NCBI GenBank assembly: GCA_964369995.1 | Contig: CAYJHH010000001.1 | Span: 1 to 64,000 of the forward strand | Direction of reading: 5' to 3' | Source of the DNA: CAYJAD01 sp964369995 | GTDB lineage: Bacteria > Desulfobacterota > Desulfovibrionia > Desulfovibrionales > Desulfovibrionaceae | DNA: 64,000 nt | Shown: positions 1 to 7,486 of the stretch, in pieces | How positions within the stretch are numbered: the first letter of the stretch is position 1 | Layout: the number at the start of each line of letters is the position of its first letter | Position numbers and translations under genes: made by a program | Notes under the pieces: generated by a model | What the model saw: the letters and a program-made list of their open reading frames with translations, nothing else | Database searches by the model: none | Told to the model about the DNA's origin: nothing

Positions 1-1
1 C

Positions 2-1462
2 ATTGGCGGAGATACAGCTTGCACAGATGGTAAAACCATTCATATCCCTGCCTTATCTTTAGATTGCGATGTGGAAACAGTAATGCAAATGCGCGGATTT
101 ATTGATCATGAATCTGCGCATATTCGGCATACTAATTTTGAAGCTTTAGCAAAGGCACAATTAAACCCCACACAAAAATATCTGTGGAATGCCCTAGAGG
201 ACTGGAGAGTAGAAAACGCATTGGCGAAGATATTCCCCGGTTGTAAGGAGAATTTTCATAAACTTATAGAAGAGCATTTTGGAAAAGCAACACAAGAAAG
301 AGCTGGGAAAAACCCGGCTCTTTCTATTTTAAGTTATGTATTGCTTACGGTACGGGCTTGGAACGTAGCAAGTATACTCACACATCAAGAGCAGGAAGGA
401 CAAATAATTGAGCAGCATTTTCAAGGATTACGTAAAAAACTGGATGCCATTCTTAATCTAGCCAAACTTAGTTGCCATTGCACAGAGGATTGCATTGGCT
501 ATGCCTTGGCTTTGTATGATGTCATTGAAAAATATGCTCAAAACATCCTTGAAACCAATAAAAATAAAACACCTACAAAGGGAGATGCTGCAGTACAAGA
601 ACAGTTACAAAAAATCTTACAAGCCAAGGAGAAAGCCTTACCTAAGCATATGGGTGAGGCTTTAGCTGATACAATTCAAGGAAATAAAGGAGGACATGGC
701 TATACCCTTGCCGTAGCCACTGAAGGGGGTAAACAAAGCACAGCATTCAGTACTGATGAACAAAAAGAAATATTGCGTAGCAGCACAGCTCTACGCACAC
801 GTTTACAGGGTCTTTTGCAAGCTACAGTGCAACGCTCTTGCATCATTGGCAGACAAGGTAAAATTCATACCGCCAAATTACACAGACTGGCGAGTCATAA
901 TCCCCGAATATTTGCTAAACTTGGTGATAAGCGTGAAATATCTACCGCTGTGCACCTGCTGCTGGATTGTAGTGGAAGCATGGATGGATCGCGTATGAGT
1001 TTAGCCAATAAAGCTTGTTACGCTGTTGCAAAATCTTTGGAACAATGCCGTGGCGTTAATGTTGGCGTGACAGCCTTTCCGGCAAGTACACGCAACCAAA
1101 CCAGCGTGGGGGTCTTTCCCTTAGTAAAGCATGGCCAAAAAGTACATCCACGCTTCAATGTAAAAGCCAGAGGCTGCACGCCGCTGACAGAATCCTTATG
1201 GTGGGTCATGCAGCAAATGCATAACCTAAAAGAAAGCAGGAAAATTATCCTTATCTTGAGCGATGGCGTTCCTGACTCTCTTTATACAGCTAAGCATGCA
1301 CTTACCCATGCGCAGAAGTTGGGCTTTGAAGTTTTAGCCCTTGGCATCGAAGACAATAGCCTTGAAATGCTCTTACCAAATACAAGTAAAACTATCCATG
1401 ATTTAAATATGCTGCCGGCAACACTCTTTGGTATGTTACAGCGAAAACTTCTACAAAAATAA
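2..1462 (+). CDS. VWA-domain protein with HExxH motif (CobT-like), 5' end missing
   Basis: The frame is open from base 2, so the true start lies left of the window; the first GTG at 71 is internal. About 486 residues are visible. An HESAH motif of the HExxH type sits near residue 36. A C-terminal von Willebrand A domain has the MIDAS sequence DCSGS near residue 322 and a later SDG. The N-terminal pattern (TDGKTIHIP, then RGFIDHE) resembles CobT-like VWA proteins that work with an AAA+ partner in phages and integrative elements. The partner would be upstream and is not visible. The role is unknown: a metal-dependent VWA chaperone and a metallopeptidase-like protein are both possible. Confidence 0.85.
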   Translation: MGGDTACTDGKTIHIPALSLDCDVETVMQMRGFIDHESAHIRHTNFEALAKAQLNPTQKYLWNALEDWRVENALAKIFPGCKENFHKLIEEHFGKATQERAGKNPALSILSYVLLTVRAWNVASILTHQEQEGQIIEQHFQGLRKKLDAILNLAKLSCHCTEDCIGYALALYDVIEKYAQNILETNKNKTPTKGDAAVQEQLQKILQAKEKALPKHMGEALADTIQGNKGGHGYTLAVATEGGKQSTAFSTDEQKEILRSSTALRTRLQGLLQATVQRSCIIGRQGKIHTAKLHRLASHNPRIFAKLGDKREISTAVHLLLDCSGSMDGSRMSLANKACYAVAKSLEQCRGVNVGVTAFPASTRNQTSVGVFPLVKHGQKVHPRFNVKARGCTPLTESLWWVMQQMHNLKESRKIILILSDGVPDSLYTAKHALTHAQKLGFEVLALGIEDNSLEMLLPNTSKTIHDLNMLPATLFGMLQRKLLQK

Positions 1463-1586
1463 ATTCTCATTCACAATCTATATAAAGCCCCAAAAAGCCT
1501 TCTATAGCCACAATATTGAAGCTAAAAAGACTGTTTTTTGAAGGTCCCAGTAGTATCTATCACGCGCAAAATAAAGGAGTGAAAAT

Positions 1587-1670
1587 ATGAGTTATACGGC
1601 ATGGCTGACCATAGCGATTGCTGTGCTTAAAGCAGCCAAGGAAATTATGAACGCGCAAAAGCAGAGTTAA
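1587..1670 (+). CDS. possible 27-aa hydrophobic peptide
   Basis: A short frame of 27 codons begins at an ATG placed 7 bases after a strong Shine-Dalgarno (AAAGGAGTGAAAAT). The product starts MSYTAWLTIAIAVLKAAKE, a hydrophobic or amphipathic helix with a basic, polar tail. A 10-bp perfect hairpin follows 16 bases after the stop. Ribosome-binding site, short frame and hairpin together look like a small expressed gene, perhaps a type I toxin-like or membrane peptide. No family is recognised, and the length is too short for coding statistics. Confidence 0.35.
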   Translation: MSYTAWLTIAIAVLKAAKEIMNAQKQS

Positions 1671-1686
1671 ACATGATGAAAACTAA

Positions 1687-1711
1687 GGGTACCTCCGTAC
1701 TGGAGGTACCC
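1687..1711 (+). terminator. perfect 10-bp hairpin after the 27-aa frame
   Basis: GGGTACCTCC and GGAGGTACCC form a perfect stem around a 5-base loop. The bases that follow on the plus strand are T-rich (ATTTTCTTTTTG) but start about 9 bases after the stem, so this is a weak intrinsic terminator or an RNA-stabilising hairpin. Confidence 0.4.
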
Positions 1712-1940
1712 TAGTATGCAATTTTCTTTTTGTAAATTTTGTTGTAAAGGAAAAGAAGGATTAAGGCTGAAGCCTGTGACATCAATTTTACGCTCACTGA
1801 AATGAAAACTTTTAACCGTTAGAAAACACATACCGGGTCTTACTGCCCCTATCTTTGATGAAAAACCTCTTTCTTCGCTTTGCATTGAATTGCTAAAAAA
1901 GGTTGGAACCGAGGTTGGAACGGATTCAAAAATAAAAGAA

Positions 1941-1967
1941 GGGTTTACAGCTTTTCACCGTAAACCC
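1941..1967 (-). terminator. original chromosomal terminator of the tRNA-Arg gene
   Basis: GGGTTTAC and GTAAACCC pair around an 11-base loop. Read on the minus strand, the stem is followed by TTCTTTTATTTTTG. It lies just past the 3' end of the tRNA fragment at attL, so before phage integration it probably ended the tRNA-Arg transcript. Now it only follows the fragment. Confidence 0.45.
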
Positions 1968-2023
1968 TTAAAATATATGGCGCGCCCAGGAAGATTCGAA
2001 CTCCCGACCAAGAGCTTAGAAGG
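1966..2023. repeat. attL core, 58-bp repeat
   Basis: The stretch is identical base for base to 45950-46007. It spans the tRNA-Arg 3' half from the anticodon loop through CCA plus 12 bases beyond. The first mismatches are at 1965/45949 and 2024/46008. Strand exchange took place somewhere inside this block. Confidence 0.95.
1978..2023 (-). pseudogene. tRNA-Arg 3' fragment left at attL
   Basis: These 46 bases match the 3' part of the intact tRNA at 45962-46038, from within the anticodon loop to the encoded CCA. The 5' half is missing. This is the expected remnant when a phage integrates into a tRNA 3' end and supplies a new 3' half to the functional copy. Confidence 0.93.
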
Positions 2024-2130
2024 TATACAAGTGTAAAATCATCTTGAAGAACTCTTGAGTATATGATGTAATAATTCTTAGTGTTATGAGGCGTTACGTG
2101 TAATTGGCAAACGCCATAATTCACGGCTTT

Positions 2131-2149
2131 GGGTAGCAATAAGGTAGCA
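2131..2149 (+). promoter_or_regulatory. candidate integrase arm site 1
   Basis: GGGTAGCAATAAGGTAGCA holds two GGTAGCA copies 11 bases apart, about one helical turn. A near copy follows at 2162 and another lies beside attR at 45894. Their positions flank the core in the circular phage, as expected for integrase arm-type or excisionase binding sites. Confidence 0.55.
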
Positions 2150-2161
2150 TATTCCGATTCA

Positions 2162-2180
2162 GGGTAGCACCAAGGTAGCA
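2162..2180 (+). promoter_or_regulatory. candidate integrase arm site 2
   Basis: GGGTAGCACCAAGGTAGCA has the same layout and 11-base period as the site at 2131. It ends 10 bases before the integrase start codon, so a protein bound here could also control int expression. Confidence 0.55.
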
Positions 2181-2190
2181 CGAGAATAGC

Positions 2191-3315
2191 ATGCGTGAGA
2201 AAACTAAATACATTGGCGTCTATGCTCGAAAGCATAGTACACGTAGACATCTTGGTAGGCAAGATATTTGTTATGACATTACCTATAAGGATGCTACCGG
2301 AAAGAAGATTTGGATTAAGATAGGCTGGATAAGTGAAGGTGTCACTGCTGCCATGGCCCATGCTACACGTGCAGAGAAAATGCGTGAACAGCGTGACATC
2401 CCATCCTATGCGTTGCCAAATACTCAAGGGCAATGCATAACGTTTGCTGAAGCCTTCACCATCTACGCTCGTGACCATCTGCCCAAAGTAAAGCACCCTG
2501 CTTTTGCTTTCAAACAATATAAATATGTGTCCCCTACTCTTGGCGAGATTCCCCTTGATAAAATGACAGCATATGACATTGATAAATTGATTAGCTCTAT
2601 GCAGGCAGAAGGCTATAGCGCACAGACAATCAAACACGCTGTCGGCATCATTAAGCGTGTGTATCGTAAGCTTATCGCATGGGATATGTACCACGGAAAA
2701 ATCCCCACAGATAATATATCCCTGCCGAGAATTGACAGCACAAGAGAGCGTTACCTTACTCCAGAAGAAGCCTCTTTGCTTTTGCATGCTCTGAAGAAAA
2801 AGAGCGAAACATGGCATGACATTGCTTATATATCTTTGCACACAGGCATGCGCATTGGTGAAATACTTAATCTGCAATGGCAAGACATTGATTTGAACAA
2901 TAAAACTCTTTTCATACGAGAAGCTAAAGCTGGAAGCCGCACCGTATTGCTTACCGATGCTGCTACTCATTTGTTGATGCAAAGGAAGCAAGACCACGTG
3001 GGTATTGTGTTCCCCACGAAAACAGGAAAGCCCTCTTTCGCTGTCAGTAAAACATTTAGCCGCTGCGTTGAAGCTCTGGGCTTGAACGCACATATAAGTG
3101 ATAGGCGTCAACGTGTTGTTTTTCACACGCTGCGTCATACCTTTGCCTCTTGGCTCGCTATTAAAGGAATCCCCTTGTACGTCATCAGCCAATTGCTTGG
3201 GCATAAAAGCCTTGAGATGACACAGCGCTATGCCCATCTGTGCCCAGATGCAAAAAGAGAGGCCATAACGCTGTTGAATAACGTGCTTAATCATGAGTCT
3301 TCTTCCGCCACTTAG
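2191..3315 (+). CDS. int: tyrosine recombinase, phage integrase
   Basis: This 374-aa site-specific recombinase would integrate and excise the prophage at tRNA-Arg. The N-terminal part resembles an arm-binding domain. A core-binding SAM-like region follows, then the catalytic domain with Arg in HTGMRIGEIL (about residue 221), HTLRHTFASW (about 311), GHKS (about 337) and the nucleophile Tyr in TQRYAHL (about 346). The full catalytic set is present. The gene lies about 170 bases inside attL and reads away from it; its 3' end overlaps the convergent excisionase-like gene by 29 bases. Confidence 0.96.
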   Translation: MREKTKYIGVYARKHSTRRHLGRQDICYDITYKDATGKKIWIKIGWISEGVTAAMAHATRAEKMREQRDIPSYALPNTQGQCITFAEAFTIYARDHLPKVKHPAFAFKQYKYVSPTLGEIPLDKMTAYDIDKLISSMQAEGYSAQTIKHAVGIIKRVYRKLIAWDMYHGKIPTDNISLPRIDSTRERYLTPEEASLLLHALKKKSETWHDIAYISLHTGMRIGEILNLQWQDIDLNNKTLFIREAKAGSRTVLLTDAATHLLMQRKQDHVGIVFPTKTGKPSFAVSKTFSRCVEALGLNAHISDRRQRVVFHTLRHTFASWLAIKGIPLYVISQLLGHKSLEMTQRYAHLCPDAKREAITLLNNVLNHESSSAT

Positions 3316-3589
3316 CGAGATAATTTTGGATGGCCGCATGCTCATAAAAGACAGGGGAGCCTTTCACCTCTTGCAAATATTCAGGCCCACGCCCCTGAGC
3401 ACGCATATTCCGTAATGTTCCTGAATTAAGCCCATACAGCTTTTCCACTTCTTCAGCATTAAGCATTTGCTTACGCTTAAGACGCTCCAGCTCCGATGCT
3501 TCAACAGGAAGCGCCGGCGCAGCCGCAGGCATGATTTCTTTTAAAATCTGAGCCAAGTCTTCACGTGTGGTTACTATAACGGTACTCAT
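3287..3589 (-). CDS. excisionase-like HTH protein
   Basis: The product has 100 residues. The C-terminal half has a MerR/AlpA-type helix-turn-helix pattern: LNAEEVEKLYGLNSGTLRNM, then an aromatic-charged wing and an AIQNYLAK helix, as in small phage Xis or AlpA proteins. The N-terminal half is an uncharacterised acidic and Ala/Pro-rich segment. Its place next to int and convergent to it fits a directionality factor, but the role is inferred from context and fold pattern alone. Confidence 0.7.
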   Translation of the reverse strand: MSTVIVTTREDLAQILKEIMPAAAPALPVEASELERLKRKQMLNAEEVEKLYGLNSGTLRNMRAQGRGPEYLQEVKGSPVFYEHAAIQNYLAKWRKKTHD

Positions 3590-3612
3590 AATAAAACCTC
3601 CAGCCTTTAAAA

Positions 3613-3948
3613 TCAGCGTGAATTCTCAGTATTACTAACTTTTTTCCAGTTTTCCTGGTGCGCTTCTAAAGCACCAATCGCCTTAAAATGCTCCATATAT
3701 TCAAAAAATTGTATTATCTGTTTAGCTTGTTCACGCATATGCTCACCGTAATTCTTTCCATTTTTACAGATACGATCTTTGACAACACCAAATGGCGGTA
3801 AAACAGTACCCTTTGCATCAAAGCAAAAGAATACATTTTCAGTATGCAACCGCTCTGCAAGCTCTTCTACATTTATATAGGAAAAACGCTTGCCAAGCAT
3901 GCTATCTTTAAGAGATTTACTTTGCACGTGTGCTGTTTTCTTACTCAT
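3613..3948 (-). CDS. hypothetical phage protein, 111 aa
   Basis: The start at 3948 is chosen because its ATG overlaps the stop of the upstream gene (ATGA). A GTG three codons earlier is the alternative. The product is basic at the N-terminus, with mixed charged helices and one aromatic stretch (IIQFFEYMEHF). No family is recognised. It is the last gene of the minus-strand early operon that begins near 6079. Confidence 0.65.
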   Translation of the reverse strand: MSKKTAHVQSKSLKDSMLGKRFSYINVEELAERLHTENVFFCFDAKGTVLPPFGVVKDRICKNGKNYGEHMREQAKQIIQFFEYMEHFKAIGALEAHQENWKKVSNTENSR

Positions 3949-4280
3949 AACTTCCACCCATATCCCCAGCTATACGGCCTGTGCCAATAAGCCCCGCCAC
4001 CAAGGCGCACAGCAATCCACATGGGCAAAGCAAACACCTTACCTAGAAGGCTATGCTTCCACAGGCATAAGAAAAACTGATTATCCACCCAAAGCCTTTC
4101 CTTAAAAGTATCCCAAGGTGTTGCATAAAGCCCGCTGCCATAATGATACTCAATATCATGCTCATAGCAGCATACCTCAAAAGGCGGCGCTTGCTTAAAA
4201 ATACGCTTCCAGCAATACGAAAAGCCACCGGAGCATCCGTCAGATTCAAAATTCTTGAAAGGCAAATAATATTTCTTCAT
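3945..4280 (-). CDS. phospholipase-A2-like small protein
   Basis: This 111-aa protein contains DGCSGGF followed by CCYEHDIEY. The CCxxHDxxY arrangement is the active-site signature of secreted phospholipase A2, where the His-Asp pair activates water and flanking cysteines form disulfides. The upstream Gly/Cys-rich stretch takes the place of the calcium loop. Similar small proteins of unknown role occur in prophages. Hydrophobic aromatic segments near the C-terminus (FFLCLW, FALPMWIAV) could touch membrane. There is no clear signal peptide. Enzyme activity is inferred from the motif and is not certain. Confidence 0.6.
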   Translation of the reverse strand: MKKYYLPFKNFESDGCSGGFSYCWKRIFKQAPPFEVCCYEHDIEYHYGSGLYATPWDTFKERLWVDNQFFLCLWKHSLLGKVFALPMWIAVRLGGGAYWHRPYSWGYGWKL

Positions 4281-4289
4281 ACCGCTCCC

Positions 4290-4823
4290 CTACGCCAACT
4301 CATAAATGACATTGCCATCTGCATCTTTTGGCCTGTACTCACTGCCATTGATTTGAATTTTGCAATACATCTCAAAGCCCATGGTTTCAATTTCAGGATT
4401 AATCTTTGCAAACTGACGCACAAGGGTTGCACTGGTTTGATCTAAGTAACGCCAACACGCATGCCCCATGGTAATAGCCTTTCCATAACGGCGTGAATCC
4501 AGAATAAGTAGATTACCCATGGAAAGAACGGCTGCCCAAATCTCCATACGCTTTTCTTCATCGCCGTGGGCATCATCAATGTGCTTTCCTACAAATTGGA
4601 AAGCAGCCTCCATGGCACGCTCAGCGCCCCTGCTCACCCTTCTGTTTTTAAGATACACAGAGCACTCTTCTGTCCAGCGTTCAATCTTCTGCGCCAAGGG
4701 GGCAGTTTTCTTTTCATCTTTCAAAGGAGGCCCCAAAACCTCCATGGCCGCACGAATAAAAGTCACACCTTGAATGCACATGGTATGCTGAATCCCTGCA
4801 GGTAAAACGAGATCTTTTAGCAT
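4290..4823 (-). CDS. hypothetical phage protein, 177 aa
   Basis: The 177-residue product is mostly helical by composition, with several hydrophobic helices (IWAAVLSMGNLLILD) and a more polar C-terminus. No known motif is visible. It overlaps the upstream deoxyribosyltransferase-like gene by 7 bases and is followed by the phospholipase-like gene after 9 bases, so it belongs to the same early operon. Confidence 0.75.
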   Translation of the reverse strand: MLKDLVLPAGIQHTMCIQGVTFIRAAMEVLGPPLKDEKKTAPLAQKIERWTEECSVYLKNRRVSRGAERAMEAAFQFVGKHIDDAHGDEEKRMEIWAAVLSMGNLLILDSRRYGKAITMGHACWRYLDQTSATLVRQFAKINPEIETMGFEMYCKIQINGSEYRPKDADGNVIYELA

Positions 4824-5293
4824 GCGCCACCGCCTTCATAGGAAAAATCATTAAGCTGCATATGTGCAAGCACACGTCTATGAACCATGAATATGAGATC
4901 TTCAATGTTCTTGGCCCATTCTTTTACAGCACCATGAAGCATGAGCCCCGGGCTTTCCAGTGGCCCCGCAAGGCCTATAACCTCTACCCCGCTACCAAAA
5001 GCCATGCCCACTTCTACGCCGGCATCTTGACCGCTATGGCCAAGATAAATCACAAGGTCAGCGGAGCCGCACGCATCACGACAAAAGGAATACACATTGC
5101 CACCATGGTCGGTATCCATCCACTGCCGACGCTGATCAGCATTTAGACCCTCCGGCGGCGTGGCCTTTTCCGTCCAGTCTAAAATGGCTATGTCAACTAA
5201 CGTAGCTGTAAACAGCCTCGTCAGCATTTGCACGGCATGCTTATGACGAAAGGAGGAAGCTATATATATGGTATATGGTCTATTGCTGTGCAT
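4817..5293 (-). CDS. nucleoside 2-deoxyribosyltransferase-like protein
   Basis: The product has 158 residues from the ATG at 5293; a GTG at 5305 would add four. It opens with a Rossmann-like strand (YTIYIASSF) and later has ADLVIYLGHSGQDAGVEVGMAFGSG, split here as ADLVIYLGHSG and AGVEVGMAFGSG, the nucleotide-binding and Glu-containing motif of the deoxyribosyltransferase superfamily. Such proteins exchange or cleave the bases of deoxynucleosides, or act as nucleotide sensors. The next gene upstream is a second member of the superfamily, and the two overlap slightly. Confidence 0.72.
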   Translation of the reverse strand: MHSNRPYTIYIASSFRHKHAVQMLTRLFTATLVDIAILDWTEKATPPEGLNADQRRQWMDTDHGGNVYSFCRDACGSADLVIYLGHSGQDAGVEVGMAFGSGVEVIGLAGPLESPGLMLHGAVKEWAKNIEDLIFMVHRRVLAHMQLNDFSYEGGGAC

Positions 5294-5774
5294 GGCTTTG
5301 CTCACTTAAACTTCTACTTGAAAAAGTATGTCTGGCATGTGCCTTAGCCAAAAACAGCTTCAGCAGAGGTTCCTGACGGAAAAACTTTGGAATTAAATCC
5401 TGTGACAATGTTCCAAGAGAAGCACGCATTTGATACACATTGGCATTCCAATAAAAGGCACAAGTAGCCTCAGTGGATAAGAAATCTTTGGGGTTGTCAC
5501 TAAAGATAAGAACAGGTTTACCTAAAACATTGGCTGCGCCAAGCTCGGCATGGGTTCCACGCCCACCGGGGAGAAGCACAACTACCACGTCGGCATTGTA
5601 CACACCGTCTAGCTCGTTTTGAGCAACCTCACGCAAGCGTTCATCCCCTTGACCTTGCGCAGAACCGTGCACCGACCAGTCATAAGAAATTTCATGGCCA
5701 TCAGCGAGTAGCGCATCACGTAAGGCTTGCACCTGCTTAAAGTTTTCTAAACCTGAAGCGATATAAATTTTCAT
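5280..5774 (-). CDS. nucleoside 2-deoxyribosyltransferase-like protein (paralog)
   Basis: The 164-aa product begins MKIYIASGLENF and carries ADVVVVLLPGGRGTHAELG, the typical motif of this superfamily, with Glu as the likely nucleophile. A strong ribosome site (TTAGGGAGACGTT) precedes the ATG. Length fits the family; the last 40 residues are basic and poorly conserved in appearance. It is directly followed by another family member, so nucleotide salvage or modification of the phage nucleotide pool is plausible. Confidence 0.82.
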   Translation of the reverse strand: MKIYIASGLENFKQVQALRDALLADGHEISYDWSVHGSAQGQGDERLREVAQNELDGVYNADVVVVLLPGGRGTHAELGAANVLGKPVLIFSDNPKDFLSTEATCAFYWNANVYQMRASLGTLSQDLIPKFFRQEPLLKLFLAKAHARHTFSSRSLSEQSHAQQ

Positions 5775-5783
5775 AACGTCTCC

Positions 5784-5909
5784 CTAACTTTGCGTATCAC
5801 GCATTTTTACTTGCATAGCCATGCGCTGTAAGCGCTTATGATTTTGAAATAGATCAAAAATTGCTTTTATAAAAAGCGCAGCAGTACCAATGGAAAGAGT
5901 ATAAATCAT
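5784..5909 (-). CDS. small membrane protein, 41 aa
   Basis: The ATG overlaps the stop of the preceding 57-aa gene (ATGA), a sign of translational coupling. The product begins MIYTLSIGTAALFIKAIFDL, one likely membrane helix, then a basic tail rich in Lys, Arg and Met. The stop is 9 bases before the next gene. No family is recognised. Confidence 0.55.
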   Translation of the reverse strand: MIYTLSIGTAALFIKAIFDLFQNHKRLQRMAMQVKMRDTQS

Positions 5910-6079
5910 GCTACCCTTCCCTTACGTTGACTATTCACAGCCTGGCGCACTATGGGCATAACTAAACTCAAAGAACCAGAAATAAGCACACGCCCACCCC
6001 CCATGCGCACTCGGCACATAAAACGAGGACTTTTCTTGACAAGAACATGCTGTTGTGGATACGTATTCGTTGACTGCAT
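5906..6079 (-). CDS. small basic protein, 57 aa
   Basis: The first gene of the minus-strand early operon, with a strong ribosome site (AAGAGGAGTATCTC) before the ATG. The product is basic (LVKKSPRFMCRVRMGG, then a C-terminal RQAVNSQRKGRVA), which suggests nucleic-acid contact, but no family is recognised. Confidence 0.55.
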   Translation of the reverse strand: MQSTNTYPQQHVLVKKSPRFMCRVRMGGGRVLISGSLSLVMPIVRQAVNSQRKGRVA

Positions 6080-6103
6080 GAGATACTCCTCTTGCGGTTT
6101 ATG

Positions 6104-6137
6104 CCCTTATTCGGTGGCCGCCGAGTAAGGGTTTTTT
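6104..6137 (+). terminator. intrinsic terminator on the plus strand
   Basis: CCCTTATTCGG and CCGAGTAAGGG form an 11-bp stem with one G-T pair and a 6-base loop, followed by six T. It is oriented to stop plus-strand transcription, though the genes on both sides read minus. It may block antisense transcription entering the early operon from the int side. Confidence 0.6.
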
Positions 6138-6306
6138 AGTTATTAATTAAAAACTTCATGCATCGCAGCATTTGCGAGAGGGACAAAGGTTGCATTCCCT
6201 TTGCCCCAGAGCTCCTTGACTCAGTATCCTCAGTGGACGTCCATACAGGCAAAGCATGGCCTGCCCCAGATATTGCCTCTAAGCTTCAGCTCGCCAATAC
6301 TACGAT

Positions 6307-6504
6307 TTACCTTGAATGAGGCTTCTTCCATAAACCTTTAAAATCTTCTTCCACAAAGCCCTCTACTCTATAACCAGTGACATTAGGTATTCTCAGGGTA
6401 AAATACCCGTCATCGTACCCAGTATCATCTTGAATAATTTCACCTACCAAATAGCCACGATAGGCTTTTTTTAAGCGTACTTTATCCCCTACTTTATAAG
6501 CCAT
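6307..6504 (-). CDS. small SH3/KOW-like protein
   Basis: The start at 6504 is preceded by ACGGAGGTTAGA; upstream in-frame Met codons lie inside the previous gene. The 65-aa product, MAYKVGDKVRLKKAYRGYLVG and on (shown in part), has the strand-rich pattern of small SH3-like barrels with a KVGDKVRLKK opening. Its stop is followed by about 225 bases without a supported gene, up to the small operon at 6079. Confidence 0.6.
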   Translation of the reverse strand: MAYKVGDKVRLKKAYRGYLVGEIIQDDTGYDDGYFTLRIPNVTGYRVEGFVEEDFKGLWKKPHSR

Positions 6505-6505
6505 T

Positions 6506-6994
6506 CTAACCTCCGTACTGCGTTTCATGCGTCACTCTTGCAAGTTTCACCATGGCCAAAATGGCCTCAATAGCTTCATGCCCTTCTTTGGTAATGCGAT
6601 CGAGCTGATCACGAGGAATATTACCATCAGAAATGCTCATGGCCGTTTCACTGGCGAACTCTCCAAATTCCTTTATGGAATTAGAAAGGTTTTTCACCAG
6701 TTCCCCGCTGCACCCCGTAGCCTCAGGCAACTTTAAAACAACGCAGCCACGCTCTCGAGCTAGAAAAGTTAAAGGAGCATCACTCTCACACGCATCCATA
6801 AATGCAAGCAGCATATCAGCGCCAAGCTTATGCCCTGGCTGCCGTGATATTTCGCTCATCATGGTTTGGTAATTGGTATAGCCAACCACCTCCCAAATGC
6901 TTTTGGCAGTTAAACCAGATGGAGCATTCTTCACCATTTGATGCACAATGGCAGTAAGCGAGGGGTATTCTTTTACAGTGTAGTTTTTAGTCAT
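6506..6994 (-). CDS. CII-like phage regulatory protein
   Basis: The start at 6994 is chosen for its upstream TTGGAG. The 162-aa product is helical: a possible DNA-binding segment (LTAKSIWEVVGYTNYQTMMS) precedes GHKLGADMLLAFMDA, a pattern found in the CP76/CII-like regulator family of prophages. The C-terminal half is a long helix that could oligomerise. It lies downstream of the Cro-like gene, where lambdoid phages keep cII. Role is inferred from pattern and position. Confidence 0.6.
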   Translation of the reverse strand: MTKNYTVKEYPSLTAIVHQMVKNAPSGLTAKSIWEVVGYTNYQTMMSEISRQPGHKLGADMLLAFMDACESDAPLTFLARERGCVVLKLPEATGCSGELVKNLSNSIKEFGEFASETAMSISDGNIPRDQLDRITKEGHEAIEAILAMVKLARVTHETQYGG

Positions 6995-7063
6995 GCTAAA
7001 AATCTCCAAAAATTGCGTGGTCATAATCGTCAAAAAATCTTACGTCATAATAAAAAGTTTATC

Positions 7064-7333
7064 TTAAGTCTCAGCTTGCTCAACCAGCCCGGGGAACATG
7101 GGAGTGCGAGGCTTACGCCGCCAAGTAACAGGTTCTGGCAAAAGTTCCATGGGAAAACCAAGCCGTAGACACTTCGCATGTAATTCTGTCGGCATGGTAT
7201 CTCTTCGCAAAATCACGGATACTCGTTGATTTGAAACACCAAGTTCCTTGGCCAAAGCTACATTAGTAATGTCTCTTTCTACCATCCAAGCTTTGAGTTT
7301 CCGCTCTCGAGGGATTTCATTGGGGCTTGTCAT
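7064..7333 (-). CDS. Cro-like HTH repressor
   Basis: The 89-aa product has a compact XRE-type helix-turn-helix: ITNVALAKELGVSNQRVSVI at about residues 22-41. The C-terminal part is short and Pro/Arg-rich. It is divergent from the CI-like gene at 7487 with 153 bases between, the classic arrangement of an early-promoter repressor, and it leads the minus-strand early operon. Confidence 0.75.
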   Translation of the reverse strand: MTSPNEIPRERKLKAWMVERDITNVALAKELGVSNQRVSVILRRDTMPTELHAKCLRLGFPMELLPEPVTWRRKPRTPMFPGLVEQAET

Positions 7334-7437
7334 AGGTAAAGTCCTTTGTTAAATATAAAAGCCTGTAGGCGTTTACTGTTGGAGTTTTCGCTTTTTCCGT
7401 TGAACTATACATAACCATTTTTCAGACACTATTCAAG

Positions 7438-7472
7438 ACAAAAAAAGACAATTGTAACAAAAAAAGACAATT
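7438..7472 (+). promoter_or_regulatory. two 16-bp direct repeats in the repressor control region
   Basis: ACAAAAAAAGACAATT occurs at 7438-7453 and again at 7457-7472, a 19-base period, just before the CI-like start. The repeats probably bind one of the two divergent repressors. No symmetric operator is obvious in the rest of the 7334-7486 interval. Confidence 0.5.
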
Positions 7473-7486
7473 AAAGGCTCCGTGCA

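Noticed and set aside
1667..1885. 72-codon minus-strand frame left of attL
   Set aside because: No ribosome site and no family pattern; it covers the hairpin after the 27-aa frame.
1945..3345. 466-codon open frame on the minus strand
   Set aside because: It is antisense to the integrase and runs through attL; the integrase has all catalytic residues, so this is a shadow frame.
6138..6306. 33-codon Cys-rich minus-strand frame in the small gap
   Set aside because: Only a weak ribosome site and no match to a known small zinc protein; length is within chance.
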